DNA from: Rhabdophis nuchalis
Taxonomy: Eukaryota; Chordata; Lepidosauria; Squamata; Natricidae
Length of the DNA stretch: 64,000 nt
Assembly (NCBI GenBank): GCA_039707465.1
Contig: CM077651.1
Span: forward strand, 17,918,519 to 17,982,518
Direction of reading: 5' to 3'
Shown here: in pieces, positions 21,395-33,069 of the stretch
How the letters are laid out: each line of letters opens with the position of its first letter
Position numbering within the stretch: the first letter of the stretch is position 1
Translations under genes and position numbers: made by a program
The notes under the pieces: generated by a model
Seen by the model: the letters and a program-made list of their open reading frames with translations, nothing else
The model's database searches: none
What the model was told of the DNA's origin: nothing

Positions 21395-22560
21395 GCTTGC
21401 TAAGTTCTTATTTTTATATATGCATAAGAGATATGTGAGTGACTTTGGACTAATCAGTAAGAGAAGGTGTGTTCTACTCCTCCAATATGAACAACAGACA
21501 ATAGATTGATCTTATGCCAATTCACCCAGGAAAAGTGAGTTGTAGTTAAACCATACGTATAAAAGACAGCTATGTGACCATGGGAAATAACCACTAGAAT
21601 GTGTTTTTCCCCTGGCAATATGAATGCTAAGTTTTTATCTTTATATATGCACAAAAGACATATGAGTAACTTTGGACCAATGAACAGGAGACAGTGAGTT
21701 CTAGTCCTGCATTAAACATAATAAATTCTAGTCCTCCAATATTAACAACTGAGAGTTGATTGATCTTATGCCTATCCTTATGGCAAGGAATATATGAGTT
21801 CTGATCCAGCAAAAATACATTTAGTTCTTTTCCTGCAAAATTCACAATATTTGTCTAACTTGTCTTTATTTCAATCATCAGGAGATGGTGACTTCTGGTC
21901 AAATTATTGGGATTGAAGCCAGCTTTTTGTCCTTGATCCAAACATCAAGAAATGGTGAGTTTAAGCTGAACTGAGTTTAAGCTGAACATAGTATGGAAGC
22001 CATCTGCATGACTTTGGTCAAATTAACCAAAACGAGTTCTCATCCTGCGATATGCAATGTAATTTCTAGTCCCCTAATATGAATGGCAGCCAGTGAAATG
22101 ACCTTGGACCAATCTCCAGGTGAGTTCTAATCATGGAAAACATACTGTGGATTCTAGTCCTGCTATATGAATAACAGTCATCTGAATGGCTTTATTCTAA
22201 TCCTCAGGAGATGGAGTGGTTCAGTTGAGCATTCGGGATGGAAGCCAGTTGCTTGATTTTGGACCAATCATCAGGAAAAAGTGAGTTTGAGTGGAACCAG
22301 GCAGCTAATTCACCATGGACCTATCACCAGGGGATGGTGAGTTCTAGTCCTGCAATAGACAATTTAAGTTCTTGCATGACATTCAGTTTAATGACCTTGG
22401 CCAATCACCAGGAGAATGCATGTTGTGTTTCTGCGATAGGCATTGTAACTTCCTAGTTCACCAGGATGAATGACATTTAGCGGAGTGATCTTGAGGCAAT
22501 CACCAGAAGAATGTCCTGCAGAAGACATGACCTATCACCGAGTGACTTTTATCCAATCCT
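21395..22560 (+). repeat. Degenerate right edge of the satellite array
   Basis: The most diverged part. The words gtgagttctagtcctgc, gtgactttggaccaatc, accaggaga and atgaatgacag recur roughly every 80-90 bases and no 325-base period is visible. It appears to show the ancestral subunit from which the 325-base unit was built. Confidence 0.65.
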
Positions 22561-22561
22561 A

Positions 22562-22735
22562 AAAAGGTAAAGATTTCTCTCACACATATTTGCTAGTTGC
22601 TCCCGACTCTAGGGGGGGGGGGTGCTCACCTCCGTTTCAAAGCCGAAGAGCCAGCACTGTCCGAAGATGTCTCCGTGGTCATGTGGCCAGCATGGCTAAA
22701 TGCAGAAGATGCATGGAACACTGTTATCTTCCCAT
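22562..22735 (-). mobile_element. tRNA-type SINE (family 2) fragment
   Basis: Plus strand aaaggtaaagattt, gctcccgactctagggg, cgaagatgtctccgtggtcatgtgg is the minus-oriented 3' portion of the SINE seen complete at 37,500-37,860. The tRNA-like head is absent. Bov-B/SINE-type tail sequence follows directly. Confidence 0.75.
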
Positions 22736-23440
22736 CTGAGTTCACTCTCAGTTCTAGAAAGGGGACAATAGCAAACTACTACTTAAAAACCTTGCCAAGA
22801 AAACTGTCAGGACTTAATAGAAGAAACTCTGCCCCTACACTGAGGATCCACCCCAACTGGAGGGCTGTACCTTCTCATCTTCCAGGTATGCCTTCTCAGA
22901 GTTGCTGTGTTAACTGGATGATAGGGTAGGATAAGTTACAAATTGGGAAATCTTCTTAATGGGCAGTCCTGCTATGGAGTGGGAGGAATACTAAGTTTTG
23001 TCAAATATATATTTGCTCAATTTCCATGTTTTCTTAAATAATCAGCAACAGTTATTGCTACCTTCTCAACTCCTGTGTTTATCTCAATATTTTGGGATTA
23101 TATTGTTTGGTGCTTGGTGGTGTTACGGTAGGACTGTCTCCATAATACAAGTTCTTCTTTAATGTACTTCCAAATCTCTCATTTCACTAAATTCAACCAG
23201 GCTTGAAATGAAGAGATAGTGAATTCTAGTCCCACCTTAGGCACAAAGCCCTCCTCCCTCCTTATTTTTCTCTTCATTTATCTGTTTTCTTCCTTCCTTA
23301 GGCAGAAAGCCAGCTCACTGACTTTCAAGCAGTCACTCTCTCTCAACTCTCAGAAGGAGGCAATGGCAAACTACTTCTCAAACACCTTGTCAAGAAAAGT
23401 TCAGACAATCTGTGAATTGGACCTGATTGAATGAAAGGGG
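22736..23440 (+). mobile_element. Bov-B/Sauria-type 3' tail pieces
   Basis: Two segments carry the words known from Bov-B-derived SINE tails. 22,740-22,900 has gacaatagcaaactactac and accttgccaagaaaactg. 23,215-23,440 has gtgaattctagtcccacctt, gaggcaatggcaaactactt and caccttgtcaagaaaa. Between them 22,930-23,210 shows nothing recognisable. The first words of the second piece closely resemble the satellite subunit gtgagttctagtcctgc. Confidence 0.6.
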
Positions 23441-23910
23441 GGAAAAGCAATGGATGATGAAGATGGAAGGGACCTTCTTCAAGGCATCGTGTCCAGTTAG
23501 GATCACAGTGAAGATGGACAGATGACCTCTTGGCCTTCAAGCAAACCAATGTCCCTTGTTGCACGATCTAAAGTCAACGGCTGAAATGAGACCCAAACTA
23601 TTTCACTGGGTGATTGCTGAATAAGCTGCAAGCATTTGATGATGTGTTGTACCAACCAACAAGTGTAGAATTCCCACAACCCACAAATCAAAATCAAACA
23701 ACTCTGGGCAGGCTTGCTGGGAATTCCATGCAAGGCAGCTAGTGGTTGTAGGCATGGAGGCTTGGGTTGGTGCCCAGTAGGTTGGACACAACTTGGGCTC
23801 GCCCGGGATGAGGACTTGACAATTGGCCCCTGTCTTCTTCTGAAGAGGACGTCCAGACCTCCTGCACCAGTGAAGAAGAATGAAGGGAGACCTGTTTAAA
23901 TTAATTAATT
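23441..23910 (+). other. Possible ERV leader with tRNA-Pro-like primer site
   Basis: At 23,793-23,809 the sequence ttgggctcgcccgggat resembles the tRNA-Pro primer-binding site of gammaretrovirus-like elements. No flanking LTR pair or gag could be recognised, so this is a weak call. The stretch ends in a (TTAA)n run at 23,897-23,925. Confidence 0.25.
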
Positions 23911-24824
23911 AATTAATTGATTAACAATCAGTTGTAATTTCTCAACTAATTAATGACCACTTGTACTTTATACATTAATTCATGACCACTTGCAGTTTCT
24001 TCCACATTAATTAATTAATAGATTTTGAAGAACTTAAAAGCTAAAACAATTTCTTAGTCTTCTAAATGTATCTGCGATTCTATCCAATATCACCGGGAAA
24101 AAAAGTTAGGAGAATGACGAAGTGTTTCTTTGATATTGCATCAAAATATCACCAGAAAACAAGCGATGGACTTCCCAGAGATGAATTGAAAAATGTTTCA
24201 ATATAACTTTTCAACAGTACACAACTGTTGTTGTGTTGTCAACAGATCCTCTTGCATTTTATTCATTTAAAATGCCTGGTTGATAAGGAACAAAAATCCA
24301 TACAATAAAACACTGCTAGCCTCAAATTTCTGGTAGAAAGATTATGACAAATGACATGTTCTTCAGGTCATAGTTCAAGCAAAATTGTTGTATGTGCAGG
24401 AAGCACAAGTAATATGCACAGTATCGGTTGTCCCAAAGGTACTTTTCCAAGAGGCAACTGGACTTTCTTTAAAAAATGATTTCCTTCTCATCCCAAAAGC
24501 TTTTACAGTTATTTTTCTTCTTCAGTGAAATGTTTTCAAGGAGAAAAAACCCCAAGACTGTTCAGTTGTCTTTTGCAAAACTACCTTTGGGAAAACCATG
24601 ACCTGGATGACTGAGAATCTCCATGGACACAGTATCAGTTTTTCCTCCCATAAATTAGCTGCAATAAGTTTAAATCAGGAGATCCTGCTCAATTTTGAAT
24701 TATATCCCAGGGACAGCAGTAGGAAAAAGACGGCAAAGACAGATTACGAGAATCAATTCAATTCCAATTAAAATTCCAGTAAATACAATTCACCTTCATT
24801 TATATTTTGTGTTTCTAGACCACC
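23911..24824. other. AT-rich non-coding stretch, nothing recognised
   Basis: TTAA/ATTAATT-rich at 23,895-24,020, then unique-looking AT-rich sequence. No repeat family, splice structure or long frame is convincing. Confidence 0.5.
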
Positions 24825-24825
24825 T

Positions 24826-25253
24826 ACCATATTTTTGGAGTATAAGATGCACCTTCCTCCCCCCCCAAAGAGCTTGGAAATGTTGGTGTGTCTTATACAC
24901 CGAATGCAGTCATTTTTGACCTCCGAAGCCCCACCTCCACATCCCAATTTTGTGAAAAATGAGCAAAAAGGGGTGGCATTTTTCCCTTCCTCCAGCCCTC
25001 AGAAACACACAGGTTGCAGTAGGGCTTGGGAAAGACAAAAATGCCACTGCTTTTGTGAAAAATGCCCCATTTTCTGTCTGGTTTTTTTTTTTTTTTTGCA
25101 AAAATGTAGGCATTTTTGCCTTCCCTCAGCACTACTGAAGCCTGCAGTGCTTTTAGAGGCTGGGGAGGACAAAAAAGTTTTTTCTTACTTACCTCTTTGA
25201 AATCTTGGTGTGTCTTATACACTGCTGCATCTTGTAGTCTGAAAAATACAGTA
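24826..25253. mobile_element. TA-target MITE with terminal inverted repeats
   Basis: The element spans 24,828-25,251 between TA dinucleotides. The left end ccatatttttggagtataag and the reverse complement of the right end (ctgtatttttcagactacaa) match in most positions, and inner words ggtgtgtcttatacac occur at both ends (24,886-24,901 and 25,208-25,223). There is no transposase. The TA target and the ends suggest a Tc1/mariner-type non-autonomous element; family is tentative. Confidence 0.6.
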
Positions 25254-25905
25254 TTTCCCTCAAGGGGGGATTTTACTTGGTGGTTCTTTTGGTCTTTCAT
25301 TGGACCTCTACATAGGCTTTTGAAACATAATCTTTTGGCTGTATGTTATGCAACCAGATTCAGATCCACAGAGCATGAATTCCTCCTCCAAACAAACATC
25401 TTGTGTGCAGATATTGAAGACAATAAGCTCAAACTGAATTTGTTGTCTGCTTAAAAGCTAGTTGGAAATTAATAGGATCCCTACTTAACATAAGCAGGTT
25501 CATATCCTCTAGTTATAAATAAGAGATGCCAACTCCAGATTAATATAAACATAGATCAAACTAGTTCACTGTTAATCAAGCACCTATCTTTTACTGAGCA
25601 TTTTAAGTATTTTTTTAAATATATTCTTGTGGAATTATGACTCTGTCCAAAAAAAGTTATAAAACAATAAACATAAAATTGCTGCTTATTGCTTTTTGGT
25701 GGCTATGATAAAAGCTGTATTTTAGCATTGCTTAAGGCCATTGTTTTAATTAGTGGGTCACTTAAAATATATCAATATCAAGCCTAATTAGGCAAAATAA
25801 AGTCATAATTAAGAATCTGTCTGCTCAAAGTGCTTATAGGCAGTGTTTACTTAGATCAAAGCTCTGTTTGGATATATACTGCCTGCTATATATTGCGTTA
25901 TTGCT
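25254..25905. other. AT-rich non-coding stretch, nothing recognised
   Basis: No supported gene or repeat. The minus-strand frame over 24,893-25,300 is the MITE read backwards. Confidence 0.5.
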
Positions 25906-25924
25906 TATAGGCACAGTCGTTACA

Positions 25925-26402
25925 ACGCAGCCACTAACGTACTGGTTAGAATGCAGTACTGCAGGCTACTTCTACAGACTGCGAGCAGACTGCAATTTGG
26001 CAGTTTGAATCTCATCAGGCTCAAGGTTGACTCAGCCTTCCATCCTTCCGAGGTGGGTAAAATGAGGACCCAGATTGTTGGGGAAAAGATGCTGACTCTG
26101 TAAACTGCTCGAAGAGGGCTGTAATAATTGCATGCAACAATGAACTCAAGGGCCACCATCAGTGAGCTATTGGACAGCACTACTTGGTCTGTTGTGTGGA
26201 TGCTTGGGTGGTTAGGGCAGGGAATTTTTTTGGTGGGTGGGTGGGGGTGTTTGGAGATTGTTATGTGTGTTGGGCCTGGTCTCTGGGTGTTATGTGAATT
26301 TTGTTGTATGTATAAACTGTGTATATTCATACAATAACAATAAAGTAAAGTAAAACACTGTGAAGTGGTATATAAGTGCTATTGCAATTGCAATTGCTAT
26401 TG
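25925..26402 (+). mobile_element. Squamate tRNA-type SINE (family 1), split by an insert
   Basis: The words gttagaatgcagtactgcag, tttggcagtttgaatctc, caaggttgactcagccttcc, gggtaaaatgaggacccaga and ctgactctgtaaactgc mark this SINE. Its 3' end (cactgtgaagtggtatataa, then gtgctattgcaattgc) is separated and found at 26,348-26,402. The 230-base insert (about 26,113-26,347) ends in catacaataacaataaag, like a retroposon 3' end, but its family was not recognised. Confidence 0.75.
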
Positions 26403-26935
26403 TAAACAAATCATACTCTATAAAGAAATGCTTTATTTAGTCCCATCTCTGTCTTTTGATTTCTTGTGCAAGCGTTTGCAAGATGGTAGCACTGCAGATG
26501 TGTTGAACAGGCATTGTTATAATTGTTCCTCAAGTTATCAGAAATTAACCGGATATCCCTTTCCATGCATACGTCCATGATTACTCTTCAATATAGAAGA
26601 AAACATAGAAGGGAGTAGGGAATGGTCATTGTAGTACTTATTTACATATTTGAAATGCATAAGGAAAATAATTAACCTCAAAAATTCTTATCTCTATAAC
26701 ATTATTGCTATACTAATTGCATGACTTAATGAATTGTAGAGCATTAAGTCAAATAATTCATTAAATCAAATAAATACTGATATATTAATTTATTACCCCA
26801 TCTTGGTTTTGGCATTTTAAAAAACGATAGATCAATACAAAAGAAATACATCCAATAAATGCATTCAGAGGAAACATTACTTGTATTAAGGAAGAAATAT
26901 AATTTCCAGAGCTTTTCCTCTTCTGCACAGTGTGC
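26403..26935. other. AT-rich non-coding stretch, nothing recognised
   Basis: No supported feature. Confidence 0.5.
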
Positions 26936-26954
26936 AAATTGATCTTTTTCATTC

Positions 26955-27045
26955 TCTGCCTGGGAGAGGGAGGGAGAGAAAGGGGGGAGGGAGGGAGGGA
27001 GAGAGAAAGGGAGAGGGAGAGAGGGGGAGAGAGAGAAAACGTACC
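26955..27045 (+). repeat. GA-rich low-complexity tract
   Basis: Irregular gggagaggga/gagagagaaa purine tract of about 90 bases; it generates a spurious Ser/Leu/Pro-rich minus frame. Confidence 0.85.
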
Positions 27046-28505
27046 CCTACAGTGCAATATGTCAGAATAAAATTTTCTCCATGATGTTTCCGTTTTGATT
27101 TTACAGTCTTTAGAGAGTTTCTGTTTTACTTTTGGCCAAAAAAGCTCTGGAATCTCTTTATAATTGTGAGAGTTAATTCTTATTTGATTAGAATTATACG
27201 AAAACAATCTGATATCAGAACTTGCCAGGATCAAATAAAAGGGGTACTGTAAATAAAATCAACCAAAGGCAGGGCTCCCTAGCTCATTTTCCAGACAAGG
27301 AGAAAGAGGTACAAAATTTTAACACTGATTTCATTATACTTCTTGCTTTTAATACAAATGAGCATCTGCATTGCCGTAATAATGACTTCTTAGCTTTCTT
27401 ATAATAAAATTCCTTAGCTGAATTCCATGGATTTTTAAGTATCCATTCAATTAGTTCTAGTCTAGGCTATGGTAGATTGTATATCAGTATTATGATTCTT
27501 TAATTTAGCTGTTATAGTGACTTGGAGGCAAGGTATTTGGGAGACTTAACACTTAGGATTTTGTGAATCAATCAAAATGCAGCTTCAATTTGGGATTCAA
27601 TTTATACATGAGATTCAGTCCAGTTGAAATTGCAAAATCAATTTGAACTTGTGTTTTAAATTGCTTAAGACTCAATTAATCTTTAAACTGATTGAAAAGC
27701 ACCAACTTTGATTCATCACATCAAACTGATTCAACAGTTAGATTCAAAAGCTGATTGCTCTGAATAGGTTTTAAGTTAAATGGACAGCTCAAGTGTTAAT
27801 AATGAACAAACTCTAGATATTTTTATACTCATTTCCCATACTATAAATACCCTTGTAAGTATTCAGCACAAGGTCATGTCCATTCTACCACTCATGGTAT
27901 CTGGACGTCATAAATCCAGTTGTCATACTTGGTTTTCTAATCAAGAAGTTACTGATCATCTTCTGCAAGATCTAAGATTATTAATGGCTATGACTTGCAC
28001 AAAACATCTGTCACCTAACAGTTTTAGATTTGGTCTTCTTTTACTTTTGAGCATTAACTTTGAGTTTTATTGGTCTGGGGCTGCAAATAAATAACAATAC
28101 GTAGGAAATTTCCCTCCCTACAGAATGAAATATTTTGGGGAATATGAAAAAAGGCAGAGTATTATATTTCCCCAAAGGAGAAATTGAGAAACATGGTCTT
28201 AAAGGCAGAAAGCATCCCCCAGTCTTCCTGCATAATGAAACAGTCTCCAGCAGATGCCTGAAGTCTTTAGAGATGGATATTTTGTGCCCATTAAGAAAGA
28301 TTGGGCCAATCTCTTCACAAACAAAACACCTTCCACTCTAGTTGATGGGATTAAGAAGGACAATACATGACTTTTAAGATGCAATAGGATTAACCCATAC
28401 TATTAGAATAGCAAAAGACACAAGGCTCATTATATTGCACAACTCTCTGCAGCATCTCAGAACCCTATAAAAACCCTATAAAAATCCATGTACTCATCAA
28501 ACTCA
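27046..28505. other. AT-rich non-coding stretch
   Basis: 27,535-27,780 is mildly repetitive (attcaattt and tgattca words repeated irregularly). Nothing else was recognised. Confidence 0.45.
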
Positions 28506-28507
28506 TC

Positions 28508-28945
28508 AAACCCTAGTTATATGCGAGACCGTCTTCTGCCCCATACATCCCTTTGTCCGATCCACTCCCACAGAGAGGGCCTTCTCAGGGTACCGTCGGC
28601 CGGGCACTGCTGGTTGGCGACACCCAGGGGAAGGGCCTTCTCTGTGGCAGGCCCTACCCTCTGGAACGACACCCCCCGAACTATGTACCATCTCAGACCT
28701 CCGCCTCTTCCGCCAGCATCTTAAGACGCACCTTTTCCAACAAGCCGGCCTAGCATAACCTCCCGTTTTGACCGTTTTTTAGATAGTTTTTAATTTGGGG
28801 GTTTTATACTATTTTAGCACAGGGTATGGATTTAATAGCTTTTTAAAATTTTGTACTTTTGTTATATTTGTTATGTTTTTAAATTTCCTGTGCGCAGCCC
28901 TGGGTCCTTTTTGGAGAAGGTGCGGGGTATAAATTTGAATAAACT
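28508..28945 (+). mobile_element. L2 LINE 3' end, strongly truncated
   Basis: Starts with tagttatatgcgagaccg, which encodes the L2 C-terminal region ([33 protein letters not shown]). It runs through the 3' UTR to tgcggggtataaatttgaat. The frame is broken near 28,670. It corresponds to 60,765-61,190 of the near full-length copy. Confidence 0.85.
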
Positions 28946-29834
28946 GAAACTCATTTGTCAGTTGTCCCAGAACTACACGCTGGTTCTGCTCATCAAAAAA
29001 CAGAGTCCTTCTTTCCGATCAGCCTCCATTTTATTTCCAGCATCTTTCTCCTGAATTACAACCAGACTGGATTTTTCTTCCAACAAATACATAAAATAGA
29101 AAAGAAAAAAGAGAGCCAACTAAGGGAGATATAACAATTTGATTTTTCTTCCCTGTCTCCACATACTTAATAAACTGCTCTATTTCACCATTTGTTTCTT
29201 TCCTTGCTAACATAGCCAGTCTTTCTATTATGCCCACGGCAAGGAACTTTTCTACAGCCCAGGTCTACTTCTATTTTAACTTTGCCTAAAGCAAAATTTG
29301 AAACAAATTTCAGATCATTCCTAAGACTATATATATATAGTCAATAAAAAGGAAGTCAATAGAGATTTCATCAGACTAGCAGCATTTCTCAGATCCATAT
29401 AGCAATATAGAACTCATCAAAATCCGACTTCTTGGTACAATCACATTTTATATTTCATCCATGAATAAGTAAAACACTCTCCCTTTTTGTGATAATACAA
29501 TGTCACGCACACACACACACACATCCCCCAATCACTGCATTCCCAGTGTTAAGTAATTCAATGGATCACCAGCCTATTCTGAAGATTAAAAATCTAATGC
29601 TTAACTCATCCTGACAAATTTTAGTGGTGAGTTAAAAATAAACTAAGTATTTTAGAGCCTTTTGATTGTTATCGGTAACTTTAACTATGGTAATAGAGTA
29701 CAATAATTGTGTTATATAGAGTACAATAAATGTGATATATTCAGTAGTTTCAGATGTATCTCTTAGAAGAACTTCTGAAAGATAAATAAACTGTCATGTG
29801 GCTTTCATAATCAGGACATGTCAGCTTGTTGTCT
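28946..29834. other. AT-rich stretch with a short (CA)n
   Basis: (CA)n at about 29,503-29,522. No gene or family recognised. Confidence 0.5.
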
Positions 29835-30295
29835 TATCTCAATAACAACAGCAACAGGCACTTGGCCTACAACACACCTGACATAACAATAGCTGAAAAG
29901 AAAAAAGTATGGTTCATTGACATTGCAATATCTGGTGATGCACGAATTGAAAATAAGCAGCAAGAAAAAAAATCACAAAGTACCGGGACTTGCAAATTGA
30001 AGTTGAGCGACTGTGGAAAAAGAAATCATGTGTTGTCCCGATTGTAATTGGAGCCCTTGGAGCAATACCTAAAGGACTACCTTGTTATTTAGAAATTCTA
30101 AATTTACCAGATTTGAACATTCTCTCTACAAAAAACCCACCCTACTTGGAACAGCTTAAATCCTCCGATGTTACTTTAACATCCTATTGTCCCCATTTAT
30201 TTGTCCCCATTTCCTGTGTTCTTATTCATGTTTATTCTTATTCCTGTTATCTTGTATGTCAGTGACAAACTAAACAAATATAAATAAAGATCCCA
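29835..30295 (+). mobile_element. Probable R4/Dong-type LINE 3' end
   Basis: Translation in shifting frames gives HLAYNTPDITIAEKKKVWF, IDIAISGDARIENK, then LQIEVERLWKKKSCVVP and IVIGALGAIPKGL. These resemble the C-terminal domain of R4/Dong-like LINEs (conserved IDVAxPxD, ExxxMW and VxPVVxGALG patterns). A tail of ctacttggaacagctt and aaatataaataaag ends it. At least one frameshift lies near 29,990. Clade assignment is from memory of the pattern. Confidence 0.5.
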
Positions 30296-30993
30296 TTTAA
30301 GATAAATTGGTTCAAAAATTGTTGCCCTATGATGCCCCATTTCATTCAGTTATAAGACAGGACAATGAGATTTTAGTAATATAGGGATAATTCAAATTGA
30401 GAAACCAAGCCTTTTCACAAGTTCTGTAAAAAAGGAAAAGCAGAAAGAATGGTTGTTACTAGTAATTATAAACATTGAAGTTTTGTTATTGTTTCTTTTT
30501 AAGTATAGTTAAAATAGATCTCCTAAGATCAAAGAGTTTGAAGAGAAAAAATAAAACCAGAGTAGATAATATAAGGGCATGGATCTGGATCAAGCAAAAG
30601 CTATTTCTGACTTACATAGCTACAAGTGAAGATAATCGTTATTGATTCTTTTTAAGAACCAACGTTTTCCCATCTCTATCTGTTTATCACCACCTACATT
30701 GTGTTGTAATTCCACCCTATTCATAACAATGTCCTTGAAATTACAAAGAGGGTCTTTAACTATTGGAAGCTTTTTAACACTGAATGCCAGTCTTGCCTCA
30801 TATTCCCAGAAAATATGCTCAAGCTTGATGCTCTATAAATCAGTGTCACTGAAATTACCCTGAGGAATACAAAAAGCAAAGCTTTGCGAAGAACTAATGT
30901 ATCATGCAGTCTTTGGGGGATTTGGAAATAAGAAAAGTTTGTATTATCCAATTTAGATGTTCATCTAAAACAGAATAGTGATTGATTTTCTTA
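30296..30993. other. AT-rich non-coding stretch, nothing recognised
   Basis: No supported feature. Confidence 0.5.
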
Positions 30994-31453
30994 TACAGGT
31001 AGTCCTCGCTTAACGACTGATGTCTTTAGTGAACATTTGCTCTTGCAACAGTGATGGAAAAAGTAACTTTGCAACCATTCCTCACATTTATGACTTTTGT
31101 AGATCTGTAAACCAAAGGAAACCTAAATTAAGTTGATCCGCCCGGTTGTTGTTTCACTCAGTAACTGTTTCATATAATAGCAATAGCACTTATATACCGC
31201 TTTGCAGCCCTCTCTAAATGATTTACAGAGTCAGCATCTTGCCCCCAACAATTTGGGTCATTTTACCCACTTTGGAAAGAGAGAAGGCTGAATCAACCTT
31301 GAGTCTGGTGAGATTTGAACTGCCAAATGGCAGGCAGCCGGTAGCTAGCAGAAAGTAGCCTGCAGTACTGCACTCTAACCACTGCGCCACCGTGGCTCAA
31401 GAATGACCAAGTCACTGGTCCCAATTGTGATTGCTAAATGAGGACTGCCTGTA
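30994..31453. mobile_element. TA-target MITE split by a nested SINE
   Basis: The left end caggtagtcctcgcttaacg (from 30,996) and the right end aatgaggactgcctg (to 31,451) are inverted repeats flanked by TA. The body is interrupted at about 31,166-31,400 by a SINE. No transposase. Probably a Tc1/mariner-type non-autonomous element. Confidence 0.65.
31166..31400 (-). mobile_element. Squamate tRNA-type SINE (family 1), nested in MITE
   Basis: Minus orientation. The plus strand shows atagcaatagcacttatata, cagagtcagcatcttgcccc, tcaaccttgagtctggtgag, atttgaactgccaaatggca and gcactctaaccactgcgcc. It is nearly complete and younger than the MITE that contains it. Confidence 0.85.
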
Positions 31454-32320
31454 TAGTATATGGTATATTTATAAGCAGGAGGAAATGTTTAGAGTGTACA
31501 CTAGACACCAATAATGTTGAAATGTGTTCATCCTCCCTAAGCAGCAAATGGAGATTCTCTTTTAGCAATTGTATCAGACATATAAGGAATTCTCCGTAAT
31601 ATATTTCTTTCATTTGGATAAAAATTGGAGGTAGATATTGTGGACCTAATTAAGCAAACTGAGCAAAGAGGAGGAGAGAGAGAAAAGAAAGAAGGGAAAA
31701 GTTGACAGCATCAGACATAGGTCAAAATGCTGTTTAATAAGACCTGTTATATCCAGTCTAAGAGTCTGAAACTGCAGAAACTTCAAGAGCTTCAGCTGTC
31801 GTGCATTTCTTCTTCTTAATGACTGTATTAGCAGGCACTTTAGTAGCTGAATCAAACTATATCTTGGCTTCCTCCCATCCATTCATCCCCTTCAAACATC
31901 GTATCAGGCATCATTAAATAGGTGGAAATCAAGTATTACCCTCCTGGGCAATATTATTCTGGTAGCTGGTGAGAAAGGCTGGTAAAGTGAAATGCGACAG
32001 CCGAGATTCTTCTCCAGGCTGTCATTGCAAAAGCTTCTCTTGCATCTGGGAAAACAGGTTTCCTAGGTGTGTACAGTCCTGGCACTCTCCTATGCATAGT
32101 TTATGTTTACTAGTACTCTAAAACTGTTTCACCACACTTGTTACGTGCTGCAGGATTTGCTTTCGTGAACCCATTGTGCTAGTAGATGCATTGTCGTTTT
32201 AAATTTATTCCTATAACCTTCTTTATGGAAACATCTGCTTTGCCTAGATAAGAAATGCCGAGCGAAATGTTAAACCTAGACAGACATATAAACAAATGCA
32301 AGATGGATTCTTTTGATGAA
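31454..32320. other. Non-coding stretch, nothing recognised
   Basis: No supported gene or repeat family. Confidence 0.5.
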
Positions 32321-32321
32321 C

Positions 32322-32670
32322 AACAGAACAACAGAGTAGGAAGGGACCTTGGTGATCTTCTAGTCTAACCTGCTGCTCAAACACAAGATCCTTTACTATT
32401 TCAGACAAATTGTTGTCCAGTCTCTTCTTAAAAACTTCCAGTGATGGAACACCCACAATTTCTAAAAGCAAATTGTTCCACCGATGGATTGATTGATTGA
32501 TTGTTCGAACCATCAGGACATTTCTCCTTATTCTTAGGTTCATTCTCTTCTTGATTGGTTTCCATCCATTGCTTCTTTACCTGCCTTCAAGTGCTTTGTA
32601 GAATAGGTTGACCCCCCTCTTCTCTGTGGCAGCCCCTCAAATATTGGAACACTGCTATCATTGCTCTTGC
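32322..32670 (-). mobile_element. CR1-type LINE 3' end
   Basis: The plus strand shows agagtaggaagggaccttgg, tgatcttctagtctaacctg, cttcttaaaaacttccagtg and ttgattggtttccatccatt. These are the minus-oriented 3' end of the same CR1 family as at 30-985. An internal (GATT)4 expansion lies at about 32,483-32,501. Confidence 0.85.
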
Positions 32671-33069
32671 TATCACGCAAGAACTAGATACAGGCATTCC
32701 ATACTTAAGGGGAAATATACAATGTGTGGTATATACTATATTGTGTGCAGATGAGGTATCCAGAATATGGTGTGATGCTCAGAACATGATACTTCCTTAT
32801 AATTGCTAGCACTGACTGGAATGTTTCTGCCATTCTGAGCTATATAAACTATGAAGTCCAATATCCCTTTACTCCAGGACATAATACATAGAACATCTAA
32901 AAGGTCAGCATTAAACAGAAGGCCAGAAATTCTAACCTCATCAAACATAACCCTGATGGTTGTTTTGAGTACACTGACAAGTTAAGCTACGTTACAGACT
33001 GTTAAGGCATAGGATTTAAATTCACAGTATGCCATAGTTGAGTGGTGTTTTCTCTATTGCTTTAGGACT
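32671..33069. other. Non-coding stretch, nothing recognised
   Basis: No supported feature. Confidence 0.5.
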
